The translations under genes were made by a program, and so were the position numbers. Shown piece by piece: positions 23,542 through 32,925 of a stretch of 64,000 nucleotides of DNA (positions are counted from its first letter, which is position 1; each line of letters starts with the position of its first letter). Origin of the DNA: Anaerolineae bacterium (GTDB lineage: Bacteria > Chloroflexota > Anaerolineae > Anaerolineales > Anaerolineaceae). The notes beneath the pieces are model-generated. The model was not told where the DNA came from and did no database searches. It worked only from the letters and a program-made list of their open reading frames with translations. Location: contig JABLWW010000008.1 of NCBI GenBank assembly GCA_013178295.1, positions 1 through 64,000 of the forward strand. The letters run 5' to 3'.

Positions 23542-26034
23542 ATGGAGAGCGAAGCCGCACCCGAACAGCCCCTGCGCGGTTCTTTTTTTAGCCTGTTGCT
23601 GGTCTCAGCCTCTGTGCTGGCGTATCAGGTTATCTTGACGCGTCTCTTTTCGGTAGCCCAGTTTTACCACTTTGCTTTTATGGTGGTCAGCCTGGCGCTG
23701 CTGGGGTTCGGCGCCAGTGGCACGCTGTTGACCATTTTTCCGCGACTGGGCAGAAGAAACCCCGACCAAGCGCTGCGCTGGCTTTGCGTCGGGACAGCGG
23801 CGGGCATTCTTGGTTCTTACATATTGGTCAATCGGCTGCCATTCGATTCGTTCAGCATTGCCTGGGATTGGCGGCAGGTTGCCCTGTTGATGGTGCAGTA
23901 TGTTGCACTCTCTATCCCCTTTCTGTTCTGTGGAGCAGCAATCGGGCTTCTTCTGGCGGCATTTCCCCAGCAGGCGCATCGACTGTACGCTGTTAATCTG
24001 CTGGGATCGGCGCTGGGGTGCATTGCGGCTTTGCTGACGCCTTCGCTTGTACAGGGGGAGGGGACGGTAGTGTTGAGTGCGGCGCTGGCTTCGTTTGCGG
24101 GGTTATGGCAACGTGCAATCTCTGCAAGACCGCTGCGTTGGAAGACTTTGGCATCGGCTTTGTGTTCGCTGGTCATATTTGTGGCTTGTATGTTGGCGCT
24201 CTATTTTCAGCTGGCACATCGCCGTCCTCTGCGTTATTTAGAATTGCGTCTTTCACCGTATAAAAGCCTGTCTTACGTTCTTCAGTATCCCGATGCCAGG
24301 GTTATTTCCCAGCGCTGGAATGCATATTCGCGGGTGGATGTGGTCAAAAGCTCTGCCATACGATCGCTGCCTGGTTTGAGCTATCTCTACCCACAACTGC
24401 CGCCGCCTCAGGATGGTTTGACCATTGATGGGGATGACCTCACCCCGATTGTTCAACTGGGTGCTGATCTGGGGTTCAGCGCGCATATGCCTTCGGCAGT
24501 GGTATACCAGTTGCGCCCCGCTGCAAACGTTCTAGTGCTGGATGGTCGCGGTGGATTGGAGGTTTTGATTGCGCTGGCGCAGGGAGCGCAACACGTGGTT
24601 GCAGTAGAGGATAACCCGCTGGTGGTCGAAGCCGCAGCGCACATTTATCATGCCCCTGGCGTACGCGCATTCTTGGAGAGCGGGCGCGGTTACCTAAGCC
24701 GCGGCGGTGAGACATTTGATGTTATTGTCTTTGCGCTGACCAGCAGTTATCACCCTGTGCGTTCGGGGGCTTACAGCCTGGCAGAGGATTACCGCTATAC
24801 GGTTGAGGCTTTCGAATCGGCACTATCACGCCTCTCGCCGGATGGAGTGCTGGTTGTTACCCGTTGGCTGCAGGTTCCGCCCAGCGAAGAGTTGCGCGCT
24901 TTTGCTGTGGCTGTTACCGCTTTGCGAAATATGGGCATGAATGCAGCGCAACAAGTTGTGGCGTTGCGCAGTTTTAACACTGCCACGCTGCTGATTAAGC
25001 GGCAACCTTTCTCACAAGAGGAGGTGGCGACTGTACGAAGGTTTGCTGAGCAACGCGCGTTTGATATGATCTACGCGCCGGGCATCTTGGCAGAGGAAAC
25101 AAACCGCCAGAATGTTTTGCAGGAACCGATGTATTATGAGGCGTTCAGCGGGCTTTTGACCGCTCCGCAGCCTGCTAGCTGGTATCAGCAATACCCGTAT
25201 GATGTGCGTCCGCCAACAGATGACCATCCGTTCTTTGGGCACTTCTTTAAGTGGTCGCAAACGCCCCAGGTGCTGGCAGAGTTTGGAAAAACCTGGCAGC
25301 CGTTTGGCGGAGCGGGATATTTTATTCCGTTGTTGCTGCTGGCGGTGGCGTTGCTTTTATCGGCTGTGATGATTTTTGCCCCTTTGCTGGTGTTGCGCAG
25401 AGAGGCGCAATCGGTTTTTTGGCTCACCCGCAGCTGGCTTGGGTGGCAATTTGGGGGATATTTTGCCCTGATTGGACTGGGCTATTTGCTGGTGGAGATT
25501 CCTCTGATACAATCCTTCATCCTTTTTCTGGGGCGCCCGGTATATGCCATGTCGGCAGTTTTGTTTTCGCTATTGTTGTTCTCAGCGCTGGGCAGCCGTT
25601 TCAGCGCCCGCATCTCTGTCAGTTATGTGGGTTTTCTGGCTTTGCTGCTGGCTGTCTTTCCTTTGTTGCTGCGCGGGCTGTTTGGCTTCGCTTTGGGTTT
25701 TGCACTGCCATTGCGGCTGGTTCTTACACTGTTGGTCATTGCTCCACTGGGGGTGTTAATGGGCAGCATGTTCCCGCGCGGTATCGCCCTGGTGGAGAGA
25801 CACGCCCGGGATTGGGTGGCGTGGATGTGGGCAATTAACGGTGCTGCCTCGGTGGTTTCTTCTGTTCTGGCCGCGTTGCTGGCAATCAGTTTTGGCTATC
25901 GGGCGGTTTTATTGATCGGTGCTGTTTGCTATCTGCTTGCATGGTGGATCATCAGGGGGATTTTGTTTTCTGTGAAAGCACTCCCGAACCCGTCAATGGA
26001 ACAAAAGCCACCCCGCCCTGATTATACCCTTTGA
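23542..26034 (+). CDS. Membrane-embedded spermidine-synthase-like protein
   Basis: 830 aa. N-terminal helices (about residues 12-230, LAYQVILTRLFSVAQFYHF) and C-terminal helices (about 590-810) flank a soluble domain with the SAM/polyamine-synthase-like fold (VLVLDGRGGLEVLIALA, VVAVEDNPLVVEAA, DVIVFALTSSYHPVRSGAYS, LAEDYRYTVEAF). Such fused proteins occur widely in environmental bacteria; the polyamine activity is not proven and the glycine loop is partly degenerate. The 3' end overlaps the convergent methyltransferase gene by 83 nt. No strong ribosome site; probably coupled to the upstream gene. Confidence 0.8.
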   Translation: MESEAAPEQPLRGSFFSLLLVSASVLAYQVILTRLFSVAQFYHFAFMVVSLALLGFGASGTLLTIFPRLGRRNPDQALRWLCVGTAAGILGSYILVNRLPFDSFSIAWDWRQVALLMVQYVALSIPFLFCGAAIGLLLAAFPQQAHRLYAVNLLGSALGCIAALLTPSLVQGEGTVVLSAALASFAGLWQRAISARPLRWKTLASALCSLVIFVACMLALYFQLAHRRPLRYLELRLSPYKSLSYVLQYPDARVISQRWNAYSRVDVVKSSAIRSLPGLSYLYPQLPPPQDGLTIDGDDLTPIVQLGADLGFSAHMPSAVVYQLRPAANVLVLDGRGGLEVLIALAQGAQHVVAVEDNPLVVEAAAHIYHAPGVRAFLESGRGYLSRGGETFDVIVFALTSSYHPVRSGAYSLAEDYRYTVEAFESALSRLSPDGVLVVTRWLQVPPSEELRAFAVAVTALRNMGMNAAQQVVALRSFNTATLLIKRQPFSQEEVATVRRFAEQRAFDMIYAPGILAEETNRQNVLQEPMYYEAFSGLLTAPQPASWYQQYPYDVRPPTDDHPFFGHFFKWSQTPQVLAEFGKTWQPFGGAGYFIPLLLLAVALLLSAVMIFAPLLVLRREAQSVFWLTRSWLGWQFGGYFALIGLGYLLVEIPLIQSFILFLGRPVYAMSAVLFSLLLFSALGSRFSARISVSYVGFLALLLAVFPLLLRGLFGFALGFALPLRLVLTLLVIAPLGVLMGSMFPRGIALVERHARDWVAWMWAINGAASVVSSVLAALLAISFGYRAVLLIGAVCYLLAWWIIRGILFSVKALPNPSMEQKPPRPDYTL

Positions 26035-26740
26035 CGCTCTCATCTGCCTCTTTCACAAACAGCCACAGCGACTGATATCCTCCCGGCGGTCCAATCGGTA
26101 TGACCAGTTTTCCGCCAATCTTGAGCTGCTGCACCAAGGGCTGCGGCAAATGGTCCGGCGCGGCGGTAACAATGATGGCATCGTACGGGGCGTATTCTTC
26201 CCAGCCGTAATAGCCGTCACCTTGTTTGAGTTTTACGCTGTCATATCCCAGCCGCTTTAACCGCTGCGCTGCCTCTTCTGCAAGCTCTGGAATAATTTCA
26301 ATGCTGTACACACCAATGTTGCCCATTTCAGCCAGGATGGCAGCCTGATATCCGGATCCGGTGCCGATCTCCAATACCTTATCACCTGGTTGAATTTCCA
26401 CCAGTTCTGTCATCCAGGCGACAATATAAGGCTGCGAGATGGTTTGCCCATAGCCGATGGGCAAAGGATGGTCGTTGTATGCCATGGGCAGCTTATCCTT
26501 GGGGACAAATTGATGGCGCGGCACACTGCGCATTGCTTGCAGAACGGCTTCGTCTTTGACGCCGCGCGAGACAATGGTCATATCCACCATCATGTTGCGC
26601 AAACGGGTAAAGTTTTCCTCCTCCTCAGCGGTGAAATATTCGCTGGTCATTGTGATCTCTGGGGTGGCTTTTGGCGGAGCACAGGCAGCGAAGAAGAGAA
26701 GGCAGATTGGCATACCAATTTGCAGAAAGTTGATTTTCAT
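25952..26740 (-). CDS. Protein-L-isoaspartate O-methyltransferase, lipoprotein form
   Basis: 262 aa. The catalytic part is a clear PCMT: VPRHQFVPKDKLPMAYNDHPLPIGYGQTISQPYIV in pieces, LEIGTGSGYQAAILAEMG (SAM loop) and YDAIIVTAAPDHLPQPLVQQL. Unusually it begins with a lipoprotein signal (MKINFLQIGMPICLLFFAAC). Start ATG 26740 lies 6 nt after TATACT, so the transcript is probably leaderless. An export signal on a SAM-dependent enzyme raises the question of its cofactor source. Confidence 0.88.
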   Translation of the reverse strand: MKINFLQIGMPICLLFFAACAPPKATPEITMTSEYFTAEEEENFTRLRNMMVDMTIVSRGVKDEAVLQAMRSVPRHQFVPKDKLPMAYNDHPLPIGYGQTISQPYIVAWMTELVEIQPGDKVLEIGTGSGYQAAILAEMGNIGVYSIEIIPELAEEAAQRLKRLGYDSVKLKQGDGYYGWEEYAPYDAIIVTAAPDHLPQPLVQQLKIGGKLVIPIGPPGGYQSLWLFVKEADESVKGYNQGGVAFVPLTGSGVLSQKTKSP

Positions 26741-26746
26741 GATCTC

Positions 26747-26775
26747 AGTATAAAATAGCAGCACGCGATTTTCAA
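26747..26775 (-). promoter_or_regulatory. Leaderless promoter of the PCMT-like gene
   Basis: Minus strand: TTGAAA (26770-26775), exact 17-nt spacer, TATACT (26747-26752), then 6 nt to the ATG. No Shine-Dalgarno is possible, so transcription starts at the start codon. Confidence 0.7.
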
Positions 26776-26814
26776 TAAGCATAATTATTTGTGGGCTGGT
26801 CACTCTTGTATGAT

Positions 26815-27987
26815 ATGATAAGATTCATCTTGAGACCTTTTCATTTTCTTCGTTGGGTGAGATTTGTTCTCTTTGCACTGCTTTGCTGGTTGTTTTCAGC
26901 CTGCAGTGGATCTGTCGCGTTACCCTCCACCCCCACGCCGGGAATAACGATTGTTGTACCTTGGACGGCTACGCCAAGAGCAACAGCAACTTCTACACTG
27001 TCTCCCTTGGGACACACAGAGGCTGTTAACCCCTTAACTGGACTGCCAGTGGAGAATGCGCTGATGCTTGCGCGCCGCCCGGTTTTGGTCAAGGTGGAGA
27101 ATCTCCCCCGTGAACATCGCCCGCAATTTGGCTTGACCCTGGCGGATATTGTCTATGAGTACCATACCGAAGAGGGCAGCACCCGTTTTGCTGCCCTCTT
27201 TTACGGAAACAACGCTGAAAAGGTGGGCCCGATCCGCTCGGCGCGGTTTTTTGATGTTCGTCTGATTCAGATGTACAAACCCATTTTTGTCTTTGGCAGT
27301 GCCTACCGTGATCTGCTCAAACACCTGTTTGAACAAGATTTCAAAGATCGTCTTGTGCTGGAGGGTCCCAATACCGCCCCAGCCCTGTACCGCTATGAAC
27401 CGCAGGGGAAGAATTTGCTGCTGCTAAACATGAATGAACTTCAGACTGTGATTGATCGTTACGGTATTGATAATCACCCGCCGGAGCTGGACGGGATGCA
27501 TTTTGCTTCCATTGTCGATGCGCCGGGAGAGCCTGCCAGCCGGGTCTATGTGCGCTACTCGGCGGCAATTTATAACCGCTGGGACTATGACCCTGCCAGC
27601 GGGCGGTATCTGCGTTTTGTGGATGAGGGGAATGCTGCGACACCGCAGAAAGAGACATACGTTCAGCTCAGCGACCGCTTAACCGACGAGCCGGTGGCAG
27701 CGGATAATGTGGTGATGATCCTGGCGGAAAACTTTGTTGTTACGCCAGGGGTGTTTGATATTCTCCTGACAGGGAAAGGAGAAGCCTATATTGCCCGCGA
27801 TGGGCGCATGTACAGGGTTTTTTGGGTGCGTGAGGAAGACGATGATGTCTTGACCCTGGTGCGTGAGGATGGAACATATTTCCCTTTCAAACCCGGACAG
27901 ACCTGGTTTGAGGTGATGAGTATCCCCACAGGTGTGCAGCAGCAAGAGGACGCTTGGCGTTTTACCTTCACTATGCCAGAGGAATGA
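26815..27987 (+). CDS. DUF3048 (YerB-like) lipoprotein
   Basis: About 390 aa. Lipoprotein signal (LLCWLFSAC) and a Pro/Thr linker (PSTPTPGITIV) precede a DUF3048 N domain (NPLTGLPVEN, RRPVLVKVENLPREHRPQFGL, DIVYEYHTEEGSTRFAALFY, GPIRSARFFD) and a C domain (GQTWFEVMSIPTGV). Family members are cell-wall-associated and of unknown function. ATG 26815 is preferred because it gives a compact signal peptide. GTG 26791 is also open, 5 nt after a CATAAT box. Confidence 0.85.
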   Translation: MIRFILRPFHFLRWVRFVLFALLCWLFSACSGSVALPSTPTPGITIVVPWTATPRATATSTLSPLGHTEAVNPLTGLPVENALMLARRPVLVKVENLPREHRPQFGLTLADIVYEYHTEEGSTRFAALFYGNNAEKVGPIRSARFFDVRLIQMYKPIFVFGSAYRDLLKHLFEQDFKDRLVLEGPNTAPALYRYEPQGKNLLLLNMNELQTVIDRYGIDNHPPELDGMHFASIVDAPGEPASRVYVRYSAAIYNRWDYDPASGRYLRFVDEGNAATPQKETYVQLSDRLTDEPVAADNVVMILAENFVVTPGVFDILLTGKGEAYIARDGRMYRVFWVREEDDDVLTLVREDGTYFPFKPGQTWFEVMSIPTGVQQQEDAWRFTFTMPEE

Positions 27988-28037
27988 TGGGGGCTGTTTC
28001 AAGATGGTTGTTGGAAAAGTGTTAGAATTGCCGGTAT

Positions 28038-30107
28038 ATGATAGCGCACATTAAACACGTCAGATTCCCGGCTTGGACGGTGCCCATTGGGCTGTTTCTT
28101 CTCGCGCTGGTTAGTTTTGGTCTGCTGATTCCCCAGCTAGGTTTTTACTGGGATGATTGGTCAAAGATTCTGGTCAGCCGCATCTGGGGGCTAGAGGGCT
28201 ACTGGAGTTATTATGCCGAAGACCGCCCGCTCTCTGCATGGACGCATATCCTGCTGACGCCTGTTCTGGGCAATACACCGCTTGCATGGCATGTTTTCGT
28301 GCTGTTGCTGCGCTGGCTGAGCGCCTGCGGGATGTGGTGGTGTTTGCGCCAGCTGTGGCCCAGGGCGCAGCGTGAAGCAGCTTTTGCCGCTTTTCTATTC
28401 CTGGTGTATCCGGTTTTCAAGCAACAGGCTGCTGCGGTAACTTTCCATCAGCAGTGGATGCAGTATGTGCTGTTTTTTGTTTCTATGGGCGCTATGATGC
28501 GGGCATATCGTTGCGCTCACCGCTTTTACCTGTGGACGGTAGTTGCGCTGGCGGCTTTGCTGTTGCAGCTTTCGATTACCGAGTATTTTGTGGGTGTTGA
28601 GTTAATCCGTCCACTGGTGATATGGGTGATGCTCGCCGCAAATGCTCCTTCTTTGCGCCGCCGTTTGTTGACGACGTTCAAGATATACCTGCCCTATTTG
28701 CTGGTGCTGGTTGTCTATGTGGTCTGGCGTCTGTTTTTTATTCAGCTTTCTGGGGAAGACCCTTACCGTGCCAATACCCTGTATGCTTTCTTTGAAAGCC
28801 CCCTGGCGACGCTGGTTGATTTGCTTAAGGTCGTTGTTGTCGATTCTTTTTACGTGTTGGTTGCCAGCTGGGCAGATGCTCTGAATATTGGTTTATCCAA
28901 TTTGATACCCCGCTTTGTTTTTCTTGCCTGGGGCATTGGTCTTGTGTGTGCGCTGCTTGTGTTTGTATATTTATTCAGACTGGATGACGCTTCAGCGGTT
29001 GATAATGGGGAAAACACTGTTGGCTGGGTTTATGAAGCGATGCTGGTTGGGCTGCTGGCGGCGCTTTTTGGCTGTATTCCTGCCTGGATCACCGGGCGCA
29101 GAGTGGTAGAAGACTTTCACGCCAATCGTTATGCGTTGCCAGCCATGTTTGGTGGCAGCCTGCTGACCGTTGCACTCCTGGGATGGTTTTGCCGCCGCAA
29201 GTTGCAGAAGGCGATCGTTCTGGCAGCGCTGATTGGACTGGCAGTAATTCTCCATCTGCGCGTTGCGGATGAATATCGCCAAATCTGGAAGAACCAGCTT
29301 GATTTTTACTGGCAGCTTTACTGGCGCGCGCCCTATATTGAGCCGCAAACGGCGATCTTTTCGGATGACGAGTTGTTCCCCAATCAGGGGCGTTTCTCAA
29401 CTTCGGCAGCGATCAATCTTCTTTACCCCCAGCCCGAAAGGCGTCCTCAGCTTCTTGCTTACTGGCATTTTGGGCTGCGCCCAAAATTAACCTATGCTGC
29501 CAAAAACCCTTTTGATATCCCTTTGTATACACAGTTTCGCTCGCTAGTTTTTGAGGGAACAACGTCAAGCGCGCTCTTGGTGCATTTTGACCCTCAACGT
29601 ACAGACTGTCTGTGGCTGCTTGATCCCAGGCGTGATATAGACGACCCAGATATATCCTCGTTGACTCGCGAACTGCTGCAGCTATCAAAATTAGAACGCA
29701 TTCGAGGTCAGCCAGTTTCAACCCAATACCCACCGCCCGATTTGTTTGGCAACCGAAGTATACAAAGCTGGTGCTATTACTACCAAAAAGCTGAATTGGC
29801 GCGCCAGTTTGGTGCGTGGGAACAGATAGCAGAATTGGCTGACCATGTCAGAAGCCAAGGCTACCGTCCTGATGATGGACGCTACAAGCCGCCCCATGAG
29901 TGGCTACCTTTCATTGAAGGGTATGCCCGTGTTGGGCGTTGGGAAGACGCAGAGGAACTGACGTTGGCGTCAGCTTACGTGGAAGTTCTAAAATACGCGC
30001 CTCGTTTTTGCACGCATTGGAACAGGCTTTTGCAAGATACTCCTTCCAGTGCAGCGCGCCAGGAAGCTACCCAACGTGTCTTTTCTGAATTACAGTGCGT
30101 GCCATAG
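28038..30107 (+). CDS. Polytopic membrane protein, glycosyltransferase-like
   Basis: 689 aa. About 10-12 helices occupy residues 10-400. The first loop has an acidic pair (YWDDWSKILVSR), the pattern of GT-C membrane glycosyltransferases in which a luminal/extracellular DD or DxD binds metal and lipid sugar. The last 290 residues are soluble and carry no motif I recognise. No Shine-Dalgarno; a TAGAAT lies 9 nt before the ATG. A GT-C role is an inference from topology and the DD motif. Confidence 0.65.
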   Translation: MIAHIKHVRFPAWTVPIGLFLLALVSFGLLIPQLGFYWDDWSKILVSRIWGLEGYWSYYAEDRPLSAWTHILLTPVLGNTPLAWHVFVLLLRWLSACGMWWCLRQLWPRAQREAAFAAFLFLVYPVFKQQAAAVTFHQQWMQYVLFFVSMGAMMRAYRCAHRFYLWTVVALAALLLQLSITEYFVGVELIRPLVIWVMLAANAPSLRRRLLTTFKIYLPYLLVLVVYVVWRLFFIQLSGEDPYRANTLYAFFESPLATLVDLLKVVVVDSFYVLVASWADALNIGLSNLIPRFVFLAWGIGLVCALLVFVYLFRLDDASAVDNGENTVGWVYEAMLVGLLAALFGCIPAWITGRRVVEDFHANRYALPAMFGGSLLTVALLGWFCRRKLQKAIVLAALIGLAVILHLRVADEYRQIWKNQLDFYWQLYWRAPYIEPQTAIFSDDELFPNQGRFSTSAAINLLYPQPERRPQLLAYWHFGLRPKLTYAAKNPFDIPLYTQFRSLVFEGTTSSALLVHFDPQRTDCLWLLDPRRDIDDPDISSLTRELLQLSKLERIRGQPVSTQYPPPDLFGNRSIQSWCYYYQKAELARQFGAWEQIAELADHVRSQGYRPDDGRYKPPHEWLPFIEGYARVGRWEDAEELTLASAYVEVLKYAPRFCTHWNRLLQDTPSSAARQEATQRVFSELQCVP

Positions 30108-30191
30108 GCAATATTGCTTTGCGGCAAGAAGCGTTCACACTTGTGGTGGGTGAATCTGGTGTGAGACCGGCTTGTTCTATGATGCCAGTAT

Positions 30192-31139
30192 CTAAGGGGA
30201 GTTTGTTGATATGCGGCGTACCAGCACCTGAGGGAGAATATCGTGGACGTCCCTTTGCCGAATTTCGGCAGTGCCCTCGGTGAGAACAGCGGCGGCGCTG
30301 ACAGCGGCTGCCCAGCGCAGGGCTTGCTGCCAGTCTTCACCCAGTGAACGCCTCCAGGCAAGCGCAGCGGAGGCGGCATCACCAGCACCGGCGGCGTTGA
30401 CCGCCTGTTGTGGTGGGGCGGCGGCGTGGATGCTTTCTTCTGAGGTAAATGCCAGGATGCCGTCCACGCCGCAGGTGATGACCAGAGCAGGCAGGTCAAA
30501 CTGGCGTCGGGCGGATTGCGCCTGAGTGACCAGTTCCTCAAGACTGGAAGCACGCGTGCCAAACGCCTCGCTGAACTCGTCGCGGTTCATTTTGAGAATA
30601 TCGGGACGGGCTGGCAGCGCCGAGCGGATACCGTGCGTGGAAGAATCGATCAGGATTGGGACAGAGACGCTGTGGGCATGGTGGGTGAGGGTGGCAAAGA
30701 AGTCATCGGGCATATTGGCAGGCAGCGAACCGGCGCAGATAACCCAATCTGCCAGCGGCACGTTGCGGTCGAAGGCATCCAGCAGTTGCTGCCAGTGCGA
30801 TGGGGCAATCTCAAGAGCGCCAGTGATGAGATGGGAATGGCGGTTGTGACGTGTTTCCACAATCACGTGGGCGGTGCGCGTCTCGCCATTCACCCAGATG
30901 GGGAGTGTGGCGGCGCCGTAGGTGTGGACAAGATCAATCAGATCGGCGCCGGTTTTGCCCGCTACAAAACACAGCCCACTGGTGGCGACGCCCATCTGGC
31001 TGAGAACGATGGAGGAATCCAGCCCTTTGCCACCCACGCATGTCAGCACGCGGTTGGTGCGCATGGGCAAGCCAGGTGTCCATTCGTCAATGAAGATGAC
31101 TTTGTCGAGAGCGGTGTGCAGGGTTACAGTGAGGATCAT
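30192..31139 (-). CDS. PfkB family sugar kinase (1-phosphofructokinase/LacC type)
   Basis: 315 aa ATP-dependent kinase for a sugar or sugar phosphate. Motifs: CVGGKGLDSSIVLSQMG (glycine-rich sugar site), ADWVICAGSLPANMPDDF, LKMNRDEFSEAF and the catalytic AAGAGDAASAAL with its Asp. The LacC/FruK subgroup phosphorylates tagatose-6-P or fructose-1-P. Start ATG 31139 overlaps the aldolase stop (ATGA), and the pair suggests kinase plus aldolase acting on one sugar acid or deoxysugar. Confidence 0.87.
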   Translation of the reverse strand: MILTVTLHTALDKVIFIDEWTPGLPMRTNRVLTCVGGKGLDSSIVLSQMGVATSGLCFVAGKTGADLIDLVHTYGAATLPIWVNGETRTAHVIVETRHNRHSHLITGALEIAPSHWQQLLDAFDRNVPLADWVICAGSLPANMPDDFFATLTHHAHSVSVPILIDSSTHGIRSALPARPDILKMNRDEFSEAFGTRASSLEELVTQAQSARRQFDLPALVITCGVDGILAFTSEESIHAAAPPQQAVNAAGAGDAASAALAWRRSLGEDWQQALRWAAAVSAAAVLTEGTAEIRQRDVHDILPQVLVRRISTNSP

Positions 31140-31735
31140 AGGGGAGGGATAGTCTGCCCTGCCAGGATGCACCAGGCGTTGGTGTCAATGCGTTCGAGGG
31201 CGTCGAGCACGGTTTCGAGTTCGACACCAGCCAGGATGATGCCATGCTGTGGCATGAGTAGGGCGGCGGCGCTGGACTGCATACGTTCCTCCTGCCCCTG
31301 CAGCTTTGCGACAATGCTATCGGCTTGCTGCTGGGAATAGTTGGGGGCGTGGTCAATAAAGCCGATCACCCCGTATTTTTGTGTGCCGCGCAGCACGGGG
31401 TGGATGGGCTTTTCAAAGGCGCAGAAGGGGAGGACGTGACGCGGGTGGGCGTGAATGACAGCGCGCACGAAGGGATAAGCGCGGTAGATTGCCAGGTGAG
31501 AAAGCCCCTCGCGGGTGAAACGTGGATGGTTGACCAGGTCATCGCCGTATAACGGCCCGATAACGATGTCCTCGGGGCGCAGATTCCAGTGATGGCGGGT
31601 ACCAGCATAGCGCGGTGAGCAGTAGAGGACATCTTCATGGCGCACAGTGATGTTGCCGCCCGCCAGGTCTGTCAGGTGGCGTTCAAACATCAGTCTTCCG
31701 GCGCGTACGATGCGTTCAGCAATGTCTTGGGACAT
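31136..31735 (-). CDS. Class II aldolase/adducin family protein (FucA-like)
   Basis: 199 aa zinc-dependent aldolase of the L-fuculose-1-phosphate / L-ribulose-5-phosphate epimerase family. Landmarks: LAGGNITVRHEDVLYCSPRYAG (phosphate loop), VRAVIHAHPRHVLPFC with the two zinc His, and the third region around QHGIILAG. Length typical (about 200-215). AAGGAG precedes the ATG. With the adjacent kinase it probably splits a phosphorylated sugar to DHAP or pyruvate-type products plus an aldehyde. Confidence 0.87.
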   Translation of the reverse strand: MSQDIAERIVRAGRLMFERHLTDLAGGNITVRHEDVLYCSPRYAGTRHHWNLRPEDIVIGPLYGDDLVNHPRFTREGLSHLAIYRAYPFVRAVIHAHPRHVLPFCAFEKPIHPVLRGTQKYGVIGFIDHAPNYSQQQADSIVAKLQGQEERMQSSAAALLMPQHGIILAGVELETVLDALERIDTNAWCILAGQTIPPL

Positions 31736-31866
31736 AGCATCTCCTTGTTGTGATGGATGGATACATTTTAATAATATTTGCAGGTTCTTGCCAGTAACAG
31801 ATTCTCTGCCGGTCTATGATCGCTGTGGCAACAGACAGAGGATTCTTGTTGCCCAGGCGGCGCTTT

Positions 31867-32868
31867 TTAGTGGCAGTCACCAGCACCCTGGTCGCGGAAT
31901 GTTCCACCCTCTGCGGGGATAAATTCCCATGTATAACTTTGCGGGTGGAGGCTAAAAAGAATGATTCCAAAACTGCTGCTATCGCGTATTTCACTGTTTG
32001 GCTGTGGTTGCGAGAATCCAACCAGGTATGCGCCGCCAGTACCGACAACAAACTGGCGAATGCCTTTTTGGGGGTCGGGGTTGCCCTCTGCATCTTGAGG
32101 GGCAAAGCGTTCATAATGGTGTTCATGACCGTTGACGACGATCTCCACCCCATGGTCGTACAAGGTTCGCCAAATGGGCGCCAGCCGTCCGTCGTTACCT
32201 GCAAAGCCAGAGCTCCAGCGCGGATGATGCCAGTACGCCAGTGTGCAGGCTGTTGGGTGCGCTTCCAGGTCGGATTGCAGCCAGGCGAGCTGTGGCGAAT
32301 TGATTCCGCAGCCACCAGCCCAGTCGCAGTTGCTGTTAAGCGCAATGATATGCCATGCACCCAGATCAAAACTGTAATATCCTTTGCCGGACTCTCCAGC
32401 TGCGCCGCCAAAAAAGGCGTAATACCCCATGTCATTGCCATCTTTTAGATCATGATTGCCTGGGCTGGGGCGCAGACGATCGAGAAATTTTCCCCACGAT
32501 GGCGCAAAGCATTTTTGGTATTGGAGCAGCGTTCCGTCTTCGTTGGAGTTGTCGCCGCTGGTGAAGATGATTGCTGTGGGGAAATTAGCCAGCAATTGCG
32601 CTGTCTGTTCGTCACCGTCGTGCCCGCAAATGCTGATATCACCTGCTCCAGCCAGGAGGGCTGGTGTGGGTGTGGAGGTGATAACAGGTGTAGGTGAGAG
32701 CGTTGCTGTGGGGGTATGGGTCGGGGAGCGCGTTGCCGTCACCGTCAGAATAGGAGGAGTGGGGGAGGAGGTCGGCAGCTGCGGGGGTTGTTTTCCTATT
32801 GAGCGACAGGCAAAAGATAAAAACAGGAGGAGTAATACCATAAGGAATGAGCGGAAACGCTTCGGCAT
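31867..32868 (-). CDS. Metallophosphoesterase lipoprotein
   Basis: 333 aa. Signal peptide with lipobox (FLSFAC) and a Pro/Thr-rich linker (about residues 28-68, repeated TPT) precede a calcineurin-like phosphoesterase domain: AGAGDISICGHDGDE, FTSGDNSNEDG, PSPGNHDLK (GNHD), ALNSNCDW and VNGHEHHYERF. It resembles purple acid/alkaline phosphatase-like surface enzymes. Start ATG 32868 lies 6 nt after TATAAT (32875-32880), so it is probably leaderless. Confidence 0.88.
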   Translation of the reverse strand: MPKRFRSFLMVLLLLFLSFACRSIGKQPPQLPTSSPTPPILTVTATRSPTHTPTATLSPTPVITSTPTPALLAGAGDISICGHDGDEQTAQLLANFPTAIIFTSGDNSNEDGTLLQYQKCFAPSWGKFLDRLRPSPGNHDLKDGNDMGYYAFFGGAAGESGKGYYSFDLGAWHIIALNSNCDWAGGCGINSPQLAWLQSDLEAHPTACTLAYWHHPRWSSGFAGNDGRLAPIWRTLYDHGVEIVVNGHEHHYERFAPQDAEGNPDPQKGIRQFVVGTGGAYLVGFSQPQPNSEIRDSSSFGIILFSLHPQSYTWEFIPAEGGTFRDQGAGDCH

Positions 32869-32874
32869 GAGCTT

Positions 32875-32918
32875 ATTATAGTATGGTTCAGCGCCCGCGA
32901 ATTTTGCGGTGATATAAT
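32875..32918. promoter_or_regulatory. Back-to-back leaderless -10 boxes
   Basis: In a 57-nt divergent gap each gene has a TATAAT right before its start: minus strand 32875-32880 (6 nt to ATG) and plus strand 32913-32918 (7 nt to ATG). Neither gene has a Shine-Dalgarno site or a good -35. Confidence 0.6.
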
Positions 32919-32925
32919 TGCCGTT

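Noticed and set aside
31716-32448. Overlapping 210-241-codon frames on both strands around the phosphoesterase gene
   Set aside because: Both overlap the well-supported phosphoesterase gene in other frames and show no domain.
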